Below, in pieces: positions 25,797 to 35,626 of a stretch of 64,000 nt of DNA. The notes below the pieces were generated by a model. It was not told the DNA's origin, searched no databases, and saw nothing but the letters and a program-made list of their open reading frames with translations. Numbering within the stretch: position 1 is the first letter of the stretch; every line of letters starts with the position of its first letter. Position numbers and translations under genes: made by a program. Origin of the DNA: an uncultured Acetatifactor sp. (lineage in GTDB: Bacteria > Bacillota > Clostridia > Lachnospirales > Lachnospiraceae); NCBI GenBank assembly GCA_910588225.1, contig CAJUQT010000004.1, positions 24,393 through 88,392 on the forward strand, read 5' to 3'.

Positions 25797-27374
25797 TTAC
25801 AACAGCGGCGCCACCGCCTTGGCCAGACATCCCACCAGCTTCACATGCCATTTTTCCCTGCGGATCATCTCCCGGGATACCTGCCTGCATTTTGCCAGCG
25901 TGGCCTGGAAATCCGCCTCGATGTCCGGAATGCAGTCTGTGTCATACATGTAGGTGGCGCATTCAAAATGGTGATACAGACTGCGGTAATCCAGGTTGAT
26001 GGTCCCCACCACCGCCTCTGCGTCATCACAGACAAATACTTTGGCATGGACAAAGCCCGGCGTATATTCGTATATCTTTATCCCCGATTCCAGCAGAGAC
26101 TTATAATGGGTCTTCGCCAGGGCATAGGGAATGGCCTTATCGGGAATCCCCGGAAGAATCAGCGCCACCTCAACCCCTCTCTCCGCCGCGAATTTCAGAG
26201 CGGTCTCCATCTCGCCGTCCAGAATCAGATAGGGGGTCATAATATGTACATATTTGAGAGATCGGTTCAGAATATCCATGTACACCCGCTCTCCCACCTT
26301 CTCATCGTCCAGCGGGCAGTCACCATAGGGGATGACATACCCCTTCGCCCACTGAACCGGCAAGGCCGGACAGGACAGAAAATGCTTATATTCCTGCTCT
26401 CTTTCGTCTATCCCCCAGGTCTGCAGGAACATCAATGTAAAGCTTTTCGCCGCCTCTCCCTTCACCATGACGGCGGTATCCTTCCAATGCCCGAACTTCA
26501 CCTTCCGGTTAATATATTCATCCGACAGATTCACCCCTCCGTTGAAGGCAGTGTGTCCGTCGATGACCAGAATCTTCCTGTGGTCCCTGTAATTGTAATG
26601 TGTGGAAATAAAAGGCGTCACCGGTGAAAATACTTTACAGCGAATCCCCAGCGCCCGGAGTCGCTTCGGATAATCCCGAGGCAGCAGGGCAAACTCGCAG
26701 GAACCGTCATACATCATACGCACATCCACTCCCTGGGCCGCCTTCCGGACAAGGATCCCCAGCACCTGTCCCCACATTTCTCCCTCGGCCACAATAAAGT
26801 ATTCCATAAAGATAAAATGCTCGGCCGCTTCCAGCTGCTTCAGCATCTCCTCGAATTTGTCCTCCCCCAAAGGGAAGTAGGTCACAGCCGTCCTGTCATA
26901 GACCGGATGGCAGCTGCTTCTGCCGATATAATGAGCCAGCGTTGCCACCGCCCCATTGTCCCGGATAAGTCTGTCTATCACTTCCTGCTGCTGAGGGATA
27001 TCCTCTTTCGTCCCGGTAATAATCTCGTCCACACGCTTTTTCAAAGCTCTGTGTCCGATATCGCTCTTTGTATACAGAAACAGAAGCACACCGAATACCG
27101 GCATAACCGCAATCACAACGAACCATGTGATTTTCGCCGTCGGGTTGATATTGCTGTTCAAAATCCAGATTACAATCACAATGTCCAGCAGCATCATTGC
27201 CCCGTAATACTGGGGCTGGTATTCTCTGAACCACAGAAATGCTCCGATCAGGAGAAGCGCCTGTACCACCAGCAGGAGAAGCACCAGGCCGAAGCGGCTG
27301 AATACGGCATGAATCATGCCCTTCTGACCCTTTTTTAAAAGTGTGATTCCCTTATTCTTATAGTCTGTCTGCAT
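25797..27374 (-). CDS. cls: Cardiolipin synthase
   Basis: A 525-residue membrane phospholipase D-family enzyme that makes cardiolipin from two phosphatidylglycerol molecules. Two N-terminal membrane helices lie within residues 20-85. The two catalytic HKD motifs are HRKILVID (His265) and HAKVFVCDD (His443), each with the downstream Asn/Gly signature (FNGGVNLSDEY; VGTINLDYRS). The length fits the bacterial Cls family. The ribosome site is weak (AAGGCGGG about 8 bases before ATG). It is convergent with the GH29 gene and appears monocistronic. Confidence 0.95.
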   Translation of the reverse strand: MQTDYKNKGITLLKKGQKGMIHAVFSRFGLVLLLLVVQALLLIGAFLWFREYQPQYYGAMMLLDIVIVIWILNSNINPTAKITWFVVIAVMPVFGVLLFLYTKSDIGHRALKKRVDEIITGTKEDIPQQQEVIDRLIRDNGAVATLAHYIGRSSCHPVYDRTAVTYFPLGEDKFEEMLKQLEAAEHFIFMEYFIVAEGEMWGQVLGILVRKAAQGVDVRMMYDGSCEFALLPRDYPKRLRALGIRCKVFSPVTPFISTHYNYRDHRKILVIDGHTAFNGGVNLSDEYINRKVKFGHWKDTAVMVKGEAAKSFTLMFLQTWGIDEREQEYKHFLSCPALPVQWAKGYVIPYGDCPLDDEKVGERVYMDILNRSLKYVHIMTPYLILDGEMETALKFAAERGVEVALILPGIPDKAIPYALAKTHYKSLLESGIKIYEYTPGFVHAKVFVCDDAEAVVGTINLDYRSLYHHFECATYMYDTDCIPDIEADFQATLAKCRQVSREMIRREKWHVKLVGCLAKAVAPLL

Positions 27375-27487
27375 GATTGTAACCCGCCTTTTCTTCCGTA
27401 ATAGCAGGCAGCCCTCTGCCCTTTTCTATCAGTATAAGCCATACCGCAGCCACCGCGGCACCTGGTTTTCAAAAAAACGCCGCATTC

Positions 27488-27883
27488 TCACTTTCCAAAC
27501 CGCACTTCACAGTCTTTCCGATAAAAGGAAACTCCATAGCAGTCAATCTTCCGATACCCTTCCATCCGCAGTTCATCCATATACTTCTTATCGTATATCT
27601 GCCGCAATGCTTTCTTCGCGTCCGCCTCCAGATCATCAATGGAATCTGATACCTTTACCTCCAGAATAAATGATCTGCCCCGCAGGGAAGGACTTTTCAT
27701 GCAGATGTCCGATCGCCCCTTTCCCGACTCTCTGTTGGATTTCACCAGATAATTCTCACTCTGGCTCAGGATGCCCCCCAGGAAGCCATGGTAGAAATTC
27801 TCCGCGCTGTCATAAAAACTGATGGTGGAAAAGAGCTGTTCACTCAGTATCTCTCCCATCTTTTCCGCATCTCCCTCTTCCAT
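27488..27883 (-). pseudogene. C-terminal fragment of an AAA-ATPase/PD-(D/E)XK nuclease-family protein
   Basis: A 131-residue frame matching only the C-terminal nuclease domain of a widespread AAA-ATPase plus PD-(D/E)XK family. It shows FYDSAENFYHGFLGGIL, NRESGKGRSDI and FILEVKVSD, with the Asp and Glu-x-Lys of the nuclease core retained. Family members are usually around 500 residues with an N-terminal ATPase; none is present. The frame stays open upstream without a start and runs into the end of the GLUG protein gene. It is most simply a decayed remnant, perhaps truncated when the neighbouring genes arrived. Confidence 0.7.
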
Positions 27884-27984
27884 GGCACGATATAGATCAT
27901 GGAAATCCTGCTTTTCTATCCGCCTGCTGTAAATCGTAACTCTTTTTCTGCAGCCCTTTCCATGGCTGTCCCACCTTCGCAGCG

Positions 27985-30900
27985 CTAATCCTGCCTGGCA
28001 GGCTGCCGCTTCCTTTTTTTAATCAGCAACCCGATAAGCAGCAGTACAACGACTGCTCCACCTGCGGCACATACCACGATAATTTTTCCGTGATTATCCT
28101 TTTCCTCCATAATCACACGGAAAGTTCCGGGCCGGTCCATGGAAAACTCCAGATAGCTTCCCAACACAGTGCTCTCCGTCCGGCTGTACCCGGATTCTGT
28201 CTCTGTCTCCACCGCCGCATTTTCCGTGTCCTCACAGAGTACCCGCACTATGACAGGCTGTTCATACCGCCCGGATTCCTGCCCGTTTTCGTCTGTCCGG
28301 ACAATGGAAAGCTCTGTGCCGCTCTCCTGGTTTACCTCCAGTTTCAGCTCATCCTCCGGCAGGAACTCACCCTGCACCAATACCAGCGGTCTGCCGTTTT
28401 CATCCGTCTCCCTGCTGGCCAGAGAGGTGATCCATTTCTCGTACCGGGCCTCCAGGATTTGATTGCCGATCACACAATCAAAATCAAATTCCGGCCAGCT
28501 CCCATAAAAGCCCTCCTTCTCCGGCACCTCAGGAAGCTTCGTCCTGTCAATCGCTTCTCCATAAGCACATTGGAAAGAGGCCAGCTCCTTCCCCTCCGCC
28601 ATAAAACGCACGGTAAACCGGGAAAATGCTTCCGGCACACCTTCTCTGCTGCAAAATTCCGTGTAATCCAAAGGTGTGGCACCATTCTCATACCCGATGG
28701 AATCCACCCCGGGAGTCCTTCCCTTCACATAGTAATTCCTGCAGAGAATTCCCTCTTCTTCCAGCCATCCTGCTATAGAACCAGCATATTCTCCCGAATA
28801 CTCCACCTGGGGATAGGCATAACTGTAGAAAATATCACAGCCCTTTCCCGCGATGCCGCCTATATAGTCCTTCCCACTGAGGTTTCCCATGGTATAGCAG
28901 CTCCTGATACAGTACGCCGAAACGCCGGCAATCCCGCCCACATAACTTCCTCCCGTACTGCATACCGGGCCATAGGATTCGCAGGAAATCACCGCTCCAA
29001 AGTCCGCCTTTCCTGCTATGCCTCCCACACAATCCTTCTTTCCCGTTATACTTCCCAGATTGCGGCTTTCTCTGACCACCGCCTTCACGGTCTGCTCAAT
29101 GTTGAAGCTCTCAACGCCGCTGACACTGATGTCATCTTCCGGGTCAAAGTCATATTCTGTGGCAATCTGTCCCACAATACCGCCCACATTGGCATCCGCC
29201 TCCACGGTTCCCCGATTGACGGAAAGCGTTATCTTCCCCTGCTGGAAAGAAGTAGTATCATAGTAGGCTTCTTCCTCTTCCCCGTCAGGCGCTCCCACAT
29301 TCACCAGATCCCCTCCTGCCGCCTCGTCGGAAGCATCCTCTATGGTAATGCCTTCATAGCGGAACAGATCATCCCGCAGCTCGTTGATACTGCGGCGCAG
29401 GACCTTTGCCTGATTCATCAAAGCATCCACATTAGCGGAAGTTCTGTCTGTCCCCTGCTGCAGCACATCCGCAAGCTGCTGCAGCTGATTTCCGGCCTCC
29501 CGAAGCTCACTGTTCAATCTGCTCAGATTCTCGTTGATTCCTCCGCTTCTGTCATTTGTGGCGGAGGTGATATTGGTCAGATGGGTGCTGGTGCCTTCCC
29601 CGAACCGCCGCAGTGCTGCCAGGTAGCTTTCCACATCCACCCGGGGGCTATCCGGGATGAGATCTCCCGGCAGTCCTTCCGACGGAAATTTACCGTCTCC
29701 GCCAATGTCTATATCCGGCAGCTTAATGTCGCCCTGGTCAGTTTTATCCTTATCTGAGGCATTGTTCCCTGCGCCTTCCATGGCTCCATTATCTTCTCCG
29801 GTATCACCTGACGCTCCGTCGTCTCCTTCTGTTCTGCCTGATGCTCCGTTGCCATTTTCCGGTCTGCCTGGTCCTCCGGCGTTTCCGGCAGAATGGTCCT
29901 CACTGGTCGGATACAGTCCGTCCGTCTCCACGGAATGGTCCTTACTGGTCGGATGCAGTCCATCCGCCTCCGCCTGATCCGCCCACTCCCTGTTCAGGCG
30001 GCTTAAGTCATCATTGATTCCCGTCAATTCCTGGTTATAGATATACCACAGGTCATTGGCCGTTCCGGTAAGGTTTCCCGCCGCCTCAGAAGCGTTCGTC
30101 ATGTGACTGCTGATGCTTCCCGCAAGCGCGGAAGCCTGCGCACTGTAACCGCTCAGCTCCTCATGAGAAGCCTCCAGCAGATCAAAGAAAACGCCCGCCT
30201 CCCTGTCGATTTCACTCAGCTTATCATTCAAATACTGGATTTCCAGGAACGGCTCCATCTGGCCCGCGATGCCGCCCACATCTTTTCTGCCCAGCACATG
30301 CCCCGTGTTGGTGCAGTTCTGCAGATAGCCCTGATGCAGCCTGCCCACAATGCCTCCTGTATTATATCCCACATGCTGATACCCTATGGTACCTGAATTG
30401 CTGCAATAGTATATTTTCCCCTCGGAATAGCCCGCAATGCCTCCCGTATCTGTGTGCACCGCCACATTTTCCGCGCTGTTGATATCCTCCAGCCCTTCCG
30501 CTGTGATATTTTCCAGGCTATGGCTTACCTCCACACTGTGAGTGTTAATGTTCCCGGTATTGGTACAGTTATTCAGGATTCCCTTGTTGGCACCGCAGAT
30601 TCCCCCTGTGTAGTGATCTCCGGTAATCACTGCCGCCGACTGACAAAGTCTGATCTCTCCCGTCTCCTCATTGATTCCGGCAATGCCGCCGATCTCCTCT
30701 GCCCCCGTAACGCTTCCGGAGACACTGCAGTTGATTATCCTTCCATAATTGACGCCTGCCAGAATCCCTGCCCGGCTCCTGCTGCCTTCCGGATGCACCT
30801 TCCCGGAGACAGTCAGATTCCGCACGACAGCGCCCTCCTGCACATAGCGGAACAACCCCATAGAAGAACCGGCTGCCATAATCTCCAGTCCGGAAATTGT

Positions 30901-31236
30901 ATATCCTCCGCCTTCAAAGATACCGCCAAAGCTGGGAATATTTATACCCTTATATTCCTGCAGCACAATGTCATTTTCCAGGCTGATATATTTATCCCTG
31001 GACCAGGAATCCAGCTCACAGTCCCGTGCCAGCTGAAGCAGGTCTGCCTCCGTGGAGAGGGAAATCGTCGTATATTCCTTCTCCTCAGCCGGCCCTTCTT
31101 CTCCGTTTTTACCGGAAAGGAACTGGCGGAACGAAGAATTTTCTGCCGCCGTGACAGGAAATGCGTTTCCTGCTGTCAACACAACGGCTAAAGTCAGAGA
31201 TACATATGCCATACGCCTGTTTCTATTCCGCATCAT
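27985..31236 (-). CDS. GLUG-repeat surface protein with C-terminal membrane anchor
   Basis: A 1,083-residue secreted protein. A signal peptide covers about 1-30 (ending VTAAEN). Several GLUG-type beta-helix repeats follow (GGIAGYSEGKIYYCSNSGTI, GGIVGRLHQGYLQNCTNTG). A central helical region (about 325-640) is interrupted by a Gly/Asp/Asn/Glu-rich linker. A second GLUG block (about 690-810), beta domains, a single membrane helix near 1053-1072 and a short KKRKRQ cytoplasmic tail complete it. The start overlaps the end of the MMPL transporter gene by 14 bp (11 from the second Met), so the two are probably co-translated. A partner role at the cell surface for the transporter is inferred. The linker contains a 42-bp tandem duplication. 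Confidence 0.8.
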   Translation of the reverse strand: MMRNRNRRMAYVSLTLAVVLTAGNAFPVTAAENSSFRQFLSGKNGEEGPAEEKEYTTISLSTEADLLQLARDCELDSWSRDKYISLENDIVLQEYKGINIPSFGGIFEGGGYTISGLEIMAAGSSMGLFRYVQEGAVVRNLTVSGKVHPEGSRSRAGILAGVNYGRIINCSVSGSVTGAEEIGGIAGINEETGEIRLCQSAAVITGDHYTGGICGANKGILNNCTNTGNINTHSVEVSHSLENITAEGLEDINSAENVAVHTDTGGIAGYSEGKIYYCSNSGTIGYQHVGYNTGGIVGRLHQGYLQNCTNTGHVLGRKDVGGIAGQMEPFLEIQYLNDKLSEIDREAGVFFDLLEASHEELSGYSAQASALAGSISSHMTNASEAAGNLTGTANDLWYIYNQELTGINDDLSRLNREWADQAEADGLHPTSKDHSVETDGLYPTSEDHSAGNAGGPGRPENGNGASGRTEGDDGASGDTGEDNGAMEGAGNNASDKDKTDQGDIKLPDIDIGGDGKFPSEGLPGDLIPDSPRVDVESYLAALRRFGEGTSTHLTNITSATNDRSGGINENLSRLNSELREAGNQLQQLADVLQQGTDRTSANVDALMNQAKVLRRSINELRDDLFRYEGITIEDASDEAAGGDLVNVGAPDGEEEEAYYDTTSFQQGKITLSVNRGTVEADANVGGIVGQIATEYDFDPEDDISVSGVESFNIEQTVKAVVRESRNLGSITGKKDCVGGIAGKADFGAVISCESYGPVCSTGGSYVGGIAGVSAYCIRSCYTMGNLSGKDYIGGIAGKGCDIFYSYAYPQVEYSGEYAGSIAGWLEEEGILCRNYYVKGRTPGVDSIGYENGATPLDYTEFCSREGVPEAFSRFTVRFMAEGKELASFQCAYGEAIDRTKLPEVPEKEGFYGSWPEFDFDCVIGNQILEARYEKWITSLASRETDENGRPLVLVQGEFLPEDELKLEVNQESGTELSIVRTDENGQESGRYEQPVIVRVLCEDTENAAVETETESGYSRTESTVLGSYLEFSMDRPGTFRVIMEEKDNHGKIIVVCAAGGAVVVLLLIGLLIKKRKRQPARQD
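29891..29970 (-). repeat. 42-bp tandem duplication in the GLUG protein linker
   Basis: Two imperfect units (29891-29928 and 29933-29970) share GAATGGTCCT.ACTGGTCGGAT.CAGTCC. They encode two copies of the DGL(Y/H)PTS(E/K)DHS peptide. Confidence 0.85.
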
Positions 31237-34030
31237 CTCTTATGTCCCCCTTTCCTTCTGTTTCCTGGTCTTCTTCCGGAACCAGTCTCCGGAAATCTCC
31301 GCCTTCTGCAGCTTCTCCTGTCCGGGTGTTATCCGGCTCCGCGGCCCTTCCTGCCCCAGCGTTATCCATCTCTTTAACTTCCCTCTCTGGTCTGCTCCCG
31401 ACTGTGGTATCTGTCTCCGCGACTTCCTTCTCTGGTCCTCTCTCGACTGTGGTGTCTGTCTCCGCGACTTCCCCGTCCAGCCCTGCCCCGGCTTCGGTGT
31501 CTCTGCTCCATTCGTTCCCGGCTTCCCCGGGCCCTCCGATTTCCACAGCCTCCAGCTGTGGCGGTTCCTCCGGCACTTCTCCTTCCGGCAGTTCTTCCCT
31601 CAACTGTTCCACCGCATCTTTCGCCCGCACTACCGCTCCCATCTCACCGTCGATGACTCCAGAAAACTCTCCATCTATCACGCCGTTCACATAGCCCTTG
31701 ATATGGCCGGACATCCGGATCCGGCCTCCTGTGGGAAGCGGCCTGGTGATATCCCGCTTTAAAGTAAAGGCTGTCTTCTCAATGATAATATCTCCAATCA
31801 GCAAAGTCTGGGGCAAAGCCAGCAGCACCAGGCCGATGGAAGTCAGCGTTCCTCTTCCCAGCGCCAGGCCGATGGCCGCCACCACCGCATTGGTGGACAC
31901 ATTGCTGATGATAAAGCCGGCTGCCACCAGCATGGAACCGCTGGTCACAATGGTGGGGAACGCCTGATTCAGGGTCTCCACAATAGCTTTTTTGATAGGC
32001 ATATAGGTTTTCAGCTCCATATACCGGCTGGTGATCACGATGGCATAGTCGATGGTAGCTCCCATCTGAATGGCGGAAACCACCAGATATCCCAGGAAAT
32101 AAACCACTTCCCCCGTCAGATAGGGCAGGGAGAAATTCATCCAGATACTTCCCTGAATGGTTACAACCAGCAGCACCGGAAGTCCTGCGGACTGGAAGGT
32201 GAACAGCAGAATCACCATGACAAACAATGCCGTCAGTATGGTGATAATACCGTTGTCAGTGGCAAAGGAATCGCTCAAATCTTTATTGCTGGTGGAATTG
32301 CCCACCAGGTAAATGTCTTCTATGTTATAATATCTGGCCACCGCAGTGCGGATTCTCTCCAGGGCTTCGTAAGTCTCCTCTCCCTCCGCCGGCAGGTCAA
32401 GCTCCAGCACAAAGCGGCTGCAGCGCTCCCCCAGCAGCTGGTCTTTCGCAATGCTGATCTGAGAGTAAGCATCTGTCAATGTTTCCTCCAGATCGTCCTC
32501 CAGTGTGATATTTCCTCTCTCCTTTTGTTCATAAATGAAAAGAAATATATCAATCAAAGGCACCTGATATTCATGAATCCCTCCCAAAAGCACCCCGAAA
32601 TTGCTGTTGTCCACCGCATAGGCCGAGTAAAGCAGATTTGCCACCTCAATGTCCATGTCAATCAGCTCAGCAAATTCCCTGGGGGACAGCTGCTGCGTGA
32701 GAATATAACCATCCATAGCCTCGATATTCGCCAGGCCCATACAGGAATTCACCTCCGGCATCCGCTCCAGCGCCCGCAGGGCCTGCCCTTCTTTTTCATA
32801 GTCTCCGTTGGGCACAATCACCGCCAGCTGATTCACTGTCCCGAATTCCTGATTGACCATGGATACGGAAAATTTATTCTCGCTCATGGTCTTGGATTCC
32901 AAAGTATTTACATCATATACATAGTCTGCCCGGCCGGACAGAATGGCGCCGGCAATCACCACTGACACCAGCAGAGGCGGTATAATAAACCTTGTGTGTA
33001 CACAGAATTTCCCCACCACCGTAATATTGGGCACAAAGCTTTTGTGATGAGAATGATCTATAGCGTTGGCAAAAGTAAGCAGCAGACCCGGCATAAGGAA
33101 AAATACCGAGAACAGGCTCAGCACGATGGCCTTCGCCAGCACGATTCCCATATCATAACCAATTCTGAACTGCATGAACATCATGGCCACCATACCTGAC
33201 ACGGTTGTCAGTGAGCTGGAAGAAATCTCCGGAATAGCTTTGCTCAGCGCCACAATCACCGCTTCCCTGGCGTCCTTATCCTCATGTTCCTCCATAAACC
33301 GATGACAGAGGATAATGGCATAGTCTACTGCCAAGGCCAGCTGCAGCACCACTGCAATGGAATCCGTGACGAAGCTGATGGTGTCGAACCAGTAGTTCGT
33401 TCCCTTATTCAGAATCGCCGCCACAATAAAAGTCATCAGAAATACCGGAATCTCCGCATAGGTGGTGGAGGTAAACAGCAGCACCGCCACAATCACCACC
33501 CCTGCCAGCATCAAAATAACAATCATATCATTACTCAAATCCGCCGCATCCCGCTCTTCCTGCCCGATATCGGATGAATAATACACATCATAGCCGGAAA
33601 GGGCCTCCAGGACACCGTTCAGATAAGAGAGAGAAGCCTCGTCTCCCGCCTCCTCTGCAAAAGTGACCTTAAACAGGGCTTCCATGTCATGGTAAAAATC
33701 TTCCGAGTCCTCAAAATCCAGCATGTTGACTCCATCCATCTCCCGAATCTGTTCCGCCAGCCGCTCCGCCTCTTCATAAGTCACATTGCACACCATAATC
33801 CGGGCTGTTCCATATGTAGTAAACTGATCCTCCATCAGATCAAGTCCCTGCCTGGTCTCCGTGGTTCCCGGCAGATAGGAAGTCAGATCATTGTTGACTT
33901 TTACCCGGTTCATGGAAAGCACACTATACAAAATCAGCAGAATAAAGACCAGATAGAAGCCCTTCCTTTTATCCACAATCAAAGTGGAAAGCTTCATCAT
34001 AAAGGAATTATCTTTCTTTTCTTTTTCCAT
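31223..34030 (-). CDS. MMPL/RND-family transporter
   Basis: A 935-residue membrane protein with the duplicated RND layout: one helix, an extracellular domain, five or more helices, then the same again. Helices include GFYLVFILLILYSVLS, MIVILMLAGVVIVAVLLF and IITILTALFVMVILLF. The paired ALAVDYAIILCHRFMEEHE and GATIDYAIVITSRYMELK segments carry the Asp used for proton coupling in MMPL proteins. The last 170 residues form a charged, low-complexity cytoplasmic tail with a 45-bp repeat. MMPL proteins export lipids, peptides or drugs. A TTGACA -35 lies upstream in a block shared with the TetR promoter at 35627, suggesting repression by that TetR. Confidence 0.88.
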   Translation of the reverse strand: MEKEKKDNSFMMKLSTLIVDKRKGFYLVFILLILYSVLSMNRVKVNNDLTSYLPGTTETRQGLDLMEDQFTTYGTARIMVCNVTYEEAERLAEQIREMDGVNMLDFEDSEDFYHDMEALFKVTFAEEAGDEASLSYLNGVLEALSGYDVYYSSDIGQEERDAADLSNDMIVILMLAGVVIVAVLLFTSTTYAEIPVFLMTFIVAAILNKGTNYWFDTISFVTDSIAVVLQLALAVDYAIILCHRFMEEHEDKDAREAVIVALSKAIPEISSSSLTTVSGMVAMMFMQFRIGYDMGIVLAKAIVLSLFSVFFLMPGLLLTFANAIDHSHHKSFVPNITVVGKFCVHTRFIIPPLLVSVVIAGAILSGRADYVYDVNTLESKTMSENKFSVSMVNQEFGTVNQLAVIVPNGDYEKEGQALRALERMPEVNSCMGLANIEAMDGYILTQQLSPREFAELIDMDIEVANLLYSAYAVDNSNFGVLLGGIHEYQVPLIDIFLFIYEQKERGNITLEDDLEETLTDAYSQISIAKDQLLGERCSRFVLELDLPAEGEETYEALERIRTAVARYYNIEDIYLVGNSTSNKDLSDSFATDNGIITILTALFVMVILLFTFQSAGLPVLLVVTIQGSIWMNFSLPYLTGEVVYFLGYLVVSAIQMGATIDYAIVITSRYMELKTYMPIKKAIVETLNQAFPTIVTSGSMLVAAGFIISNVSTNAVVAAIGLALGRGTLTSIGLVLLALPQTLLIGDIIIEKTAFTLKRDITRPLPTGGRIRMSGHIKGYVNGVIDGEFSGVIDGEMGAVVRAKDAVEQLREELPEGEVPEEPPQLEAVEIGGPGEAGNEWSRDTEAGAGLDGEVAETDTTVERGPEKEVAETDTTVGSRPEREVKEMDNAGAGRAAEPDNTRTGEAAEGGDFRRLVPEEDQETEGKGDIRDDAE
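31385..31472 (-). repeat. 45-bp tandem repeat in the MMPL cytoplasmic tail
   Basis: Units at 31385-31427 and 31430-31472 differ at only a few bases and encode repeated EVAETDTTV peptides. The period keeps the reading frame. Confidence 0.85.
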
Positions 34031-34162
34031 AATATTCCCGCCTCTCTCCCTTGTCCGGTTCTGACATTCCCGCAGGCTAAGCTACAACCTGCATTTACTT
34101 TTTCACATATTACAAAATACCGACTTATCTGTTAACAGATCTTTGTCCATAACTCATATGCT

Positions 34163-34214
34163 TGTCAATTACTAGACAATAGTTGATTTTCTATCCCAAA
34201 AAGTAATTATACCG
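34163..34214 (-). promoter_or_regulatory. Candidate operator/-35 region of the MMPL gene
   Basis: The minus strand has TTGACA at 34168-34163. The adjoining plus-strand sequence TTACTAGACAATAGTTGATTTT (from 34169), followed by TCCCAAAA, closely matches the TetR promoter block at 35627-35658. The -10 is not clear. The rest of 34031-34303 is A/T-rich with no gene that I can support. Confidence 0.5.
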
Positions 34215-34303
34215 AAAAGAAAGAAAATGGCAATGAACAAATTTACACAGAATGTGTATTTTTGAACACTGCCAATATAGTATGTTGATTATTTATGAAA
34301 TAT

Positions 34304-35494
34304 TTAGAATTGGAGATTCTCACACTCATTAAATTTTGCAAAGCGTTTCACGCAACTCTCCACTGCGGCAGACAGCGCTTTCGTCTGTTTCACCCCATTT
34401 TCATACCAGATGTTTTTCACAACCAGCGTTTTCGTTTTCCGGTCGTTTATGCACTCAATACGCCCTGTAAGCCGACTGCCATAAAGTATAGGCAAAACAT
34501 AGGCTCCGTATTTGCGTTTAACAGCCGGCGTATAAATCTCCCAGCTGTACGCAAAGTCAAACAGGGTTTTAATAAACGGCTTGTCCCATAAAAACGGATC
34601 CAGCGGAGCAATCAATTCACAACGTGGTTTCAAATCCTCTCCCGCCAGCACCTGATGCAGCATGGGTGCATCCCCGGTCAGATAATAAAAGGTATCCTTC
34701 AGATTCTCCACCGTCAGCTGGGACAGGATTCCCTCTTCCCTCAGTACCTGAAAGATACGATGGCGGTTCTCCGTTGTCAGCCCCCAGACATTGTTCCAAT
34801 AGCCGGAGGAGCGATCCCAAAGTATCCCGGCGGCACCGATTCTGTGCGTGATGCGCCATTTCTGATGCTCGAAATCATCCGGCAGCGGTTCAGGCGCATG
34901 TAGTATTTCGGAGGGAATGTGTTTTTCGGCGATATCGTAATATTTTCGGGTGCCCTTTTTATGGTGAATGATGAGCTCCCCGGTAGAATAGAGCTGTTCC
35001 AGTACCGAGCGGGAAACATTGGATTCACCATGCCAGTCGCCGCTCCAGTGAATATGGGAATGCCAGTGCATTTTCCCTGAAAGCGGCAGCTCGTCTGAGC
35101 TGACAGGTCCGTTTTCTTTTATGTATTTCAACGCCTGTTCCTCCAGCTCGGCCAGACCCTCGAACTTTTGCCCGCCTTCCACTGCCGCCGTCCGATAGCG
35201 TTTATAGTACGCCCAGTTCTCGGTGGGAATGATAGAGAGCTGCTTGTCCGGATAATCGAACAGCTTCCTGTCACTGTACAGCAGCTCCTCCAGGTGCTTT
35301 TTCGTAAAACCCTTTACCCTGGATTGCAGCGTGAGCTCCGCCATTTTCCCGCAGACGTCCACCGGATCAAACTGAATACAGCCTGCCTGACGGACATAGT
35401 CAAGCGCACCTGGCTTGCCGGTAAATCTGTAACTTCCCAGTAAGCCCTGTTTCAAAAGAATAAATTGTCGGGCCTGTTCTATTGTAATTTTCAT
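34304..35494 (-). CDS. YcaQ/AlkZ-family DNA glycosylase homologue
   Basis: A 396-residue protein starting MKITIEQARQFIL, with the winged-helix (HTH_42) fold of the YcaQ/AlkZ family. AGCIQFDPVDV near residue 40 carries the Q-phi-D catalytic-type motif that marks the YcaQ/AlkX branch rather than the Q-phi-Q AlkZ branch. Family members unhook interstrand DNA crosslinks or remove alkylated bases. WGLTTENRHRIF and the LIAPLDPFLWDK block are other family landmarks. An upstream in-frame TTG at 35524 is less likely. It sits between the MMPL gene and its probable TetR repressor, hinting at a stress-response context. Confidence 0.85.
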   Translation of the reverse strand: MKITIEQARQFILLKQGLLGSYRFTGKPGALDYVRQAGCIQFDPVDVCGKMAELTLQSRVKGFTKKHLEELLYSDRKLFDYPDKQLSIIPTENWAYYKRYRTAAVEGGQKFEGLAELEEQALKYIKENGPVSSDELPLSGKMHWHSHIHWSGDWHGESNVSRSVLEQLYSTGELIIHHKKGTRKYYDIAEKHIPSEILHAPEPLPDDFEHQKWRITHRIGAAGILWDRSSGYWNNVWGLTTENRHRIFQVLREEGILSQLTVENLKDTFYYLTGDAPMLHQVLAGEDLKPRCELIAPLDPFLWDKPFIKTLFDFAYSWEIYTPAVKRKYGAYVLPILYGSRLTGRIECINDRKTKTLVVKNIWYENGVKQTKALSAAVESCVKRFAKFNECENLQF

Positions 35495-35626
35495 ATTCAC
35501 ACAGTTCCTTCCATATAGCTGCAAAATTATGTCTCAGAGTTTCTGTTTTCATTGTCATTATACCAGGAGACTCTTGGTACATAAAATTATATTGATACAT
35601 GTGTTTATAAATATATTTTTATTAGT

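Noticed and set aside
28090..29757. 555-residue plus-strand open frame
   Set aside because: It is antisense to the GLUG-repeat protein; its repeats simply mirror the GLUG repeats.
29880..31480. Possible CRISPR-like repeats
   Set aside because: Only two adjacent units at each place, no spacers of even length, and both lie inside coding sequence as in-frame peptide repeats.
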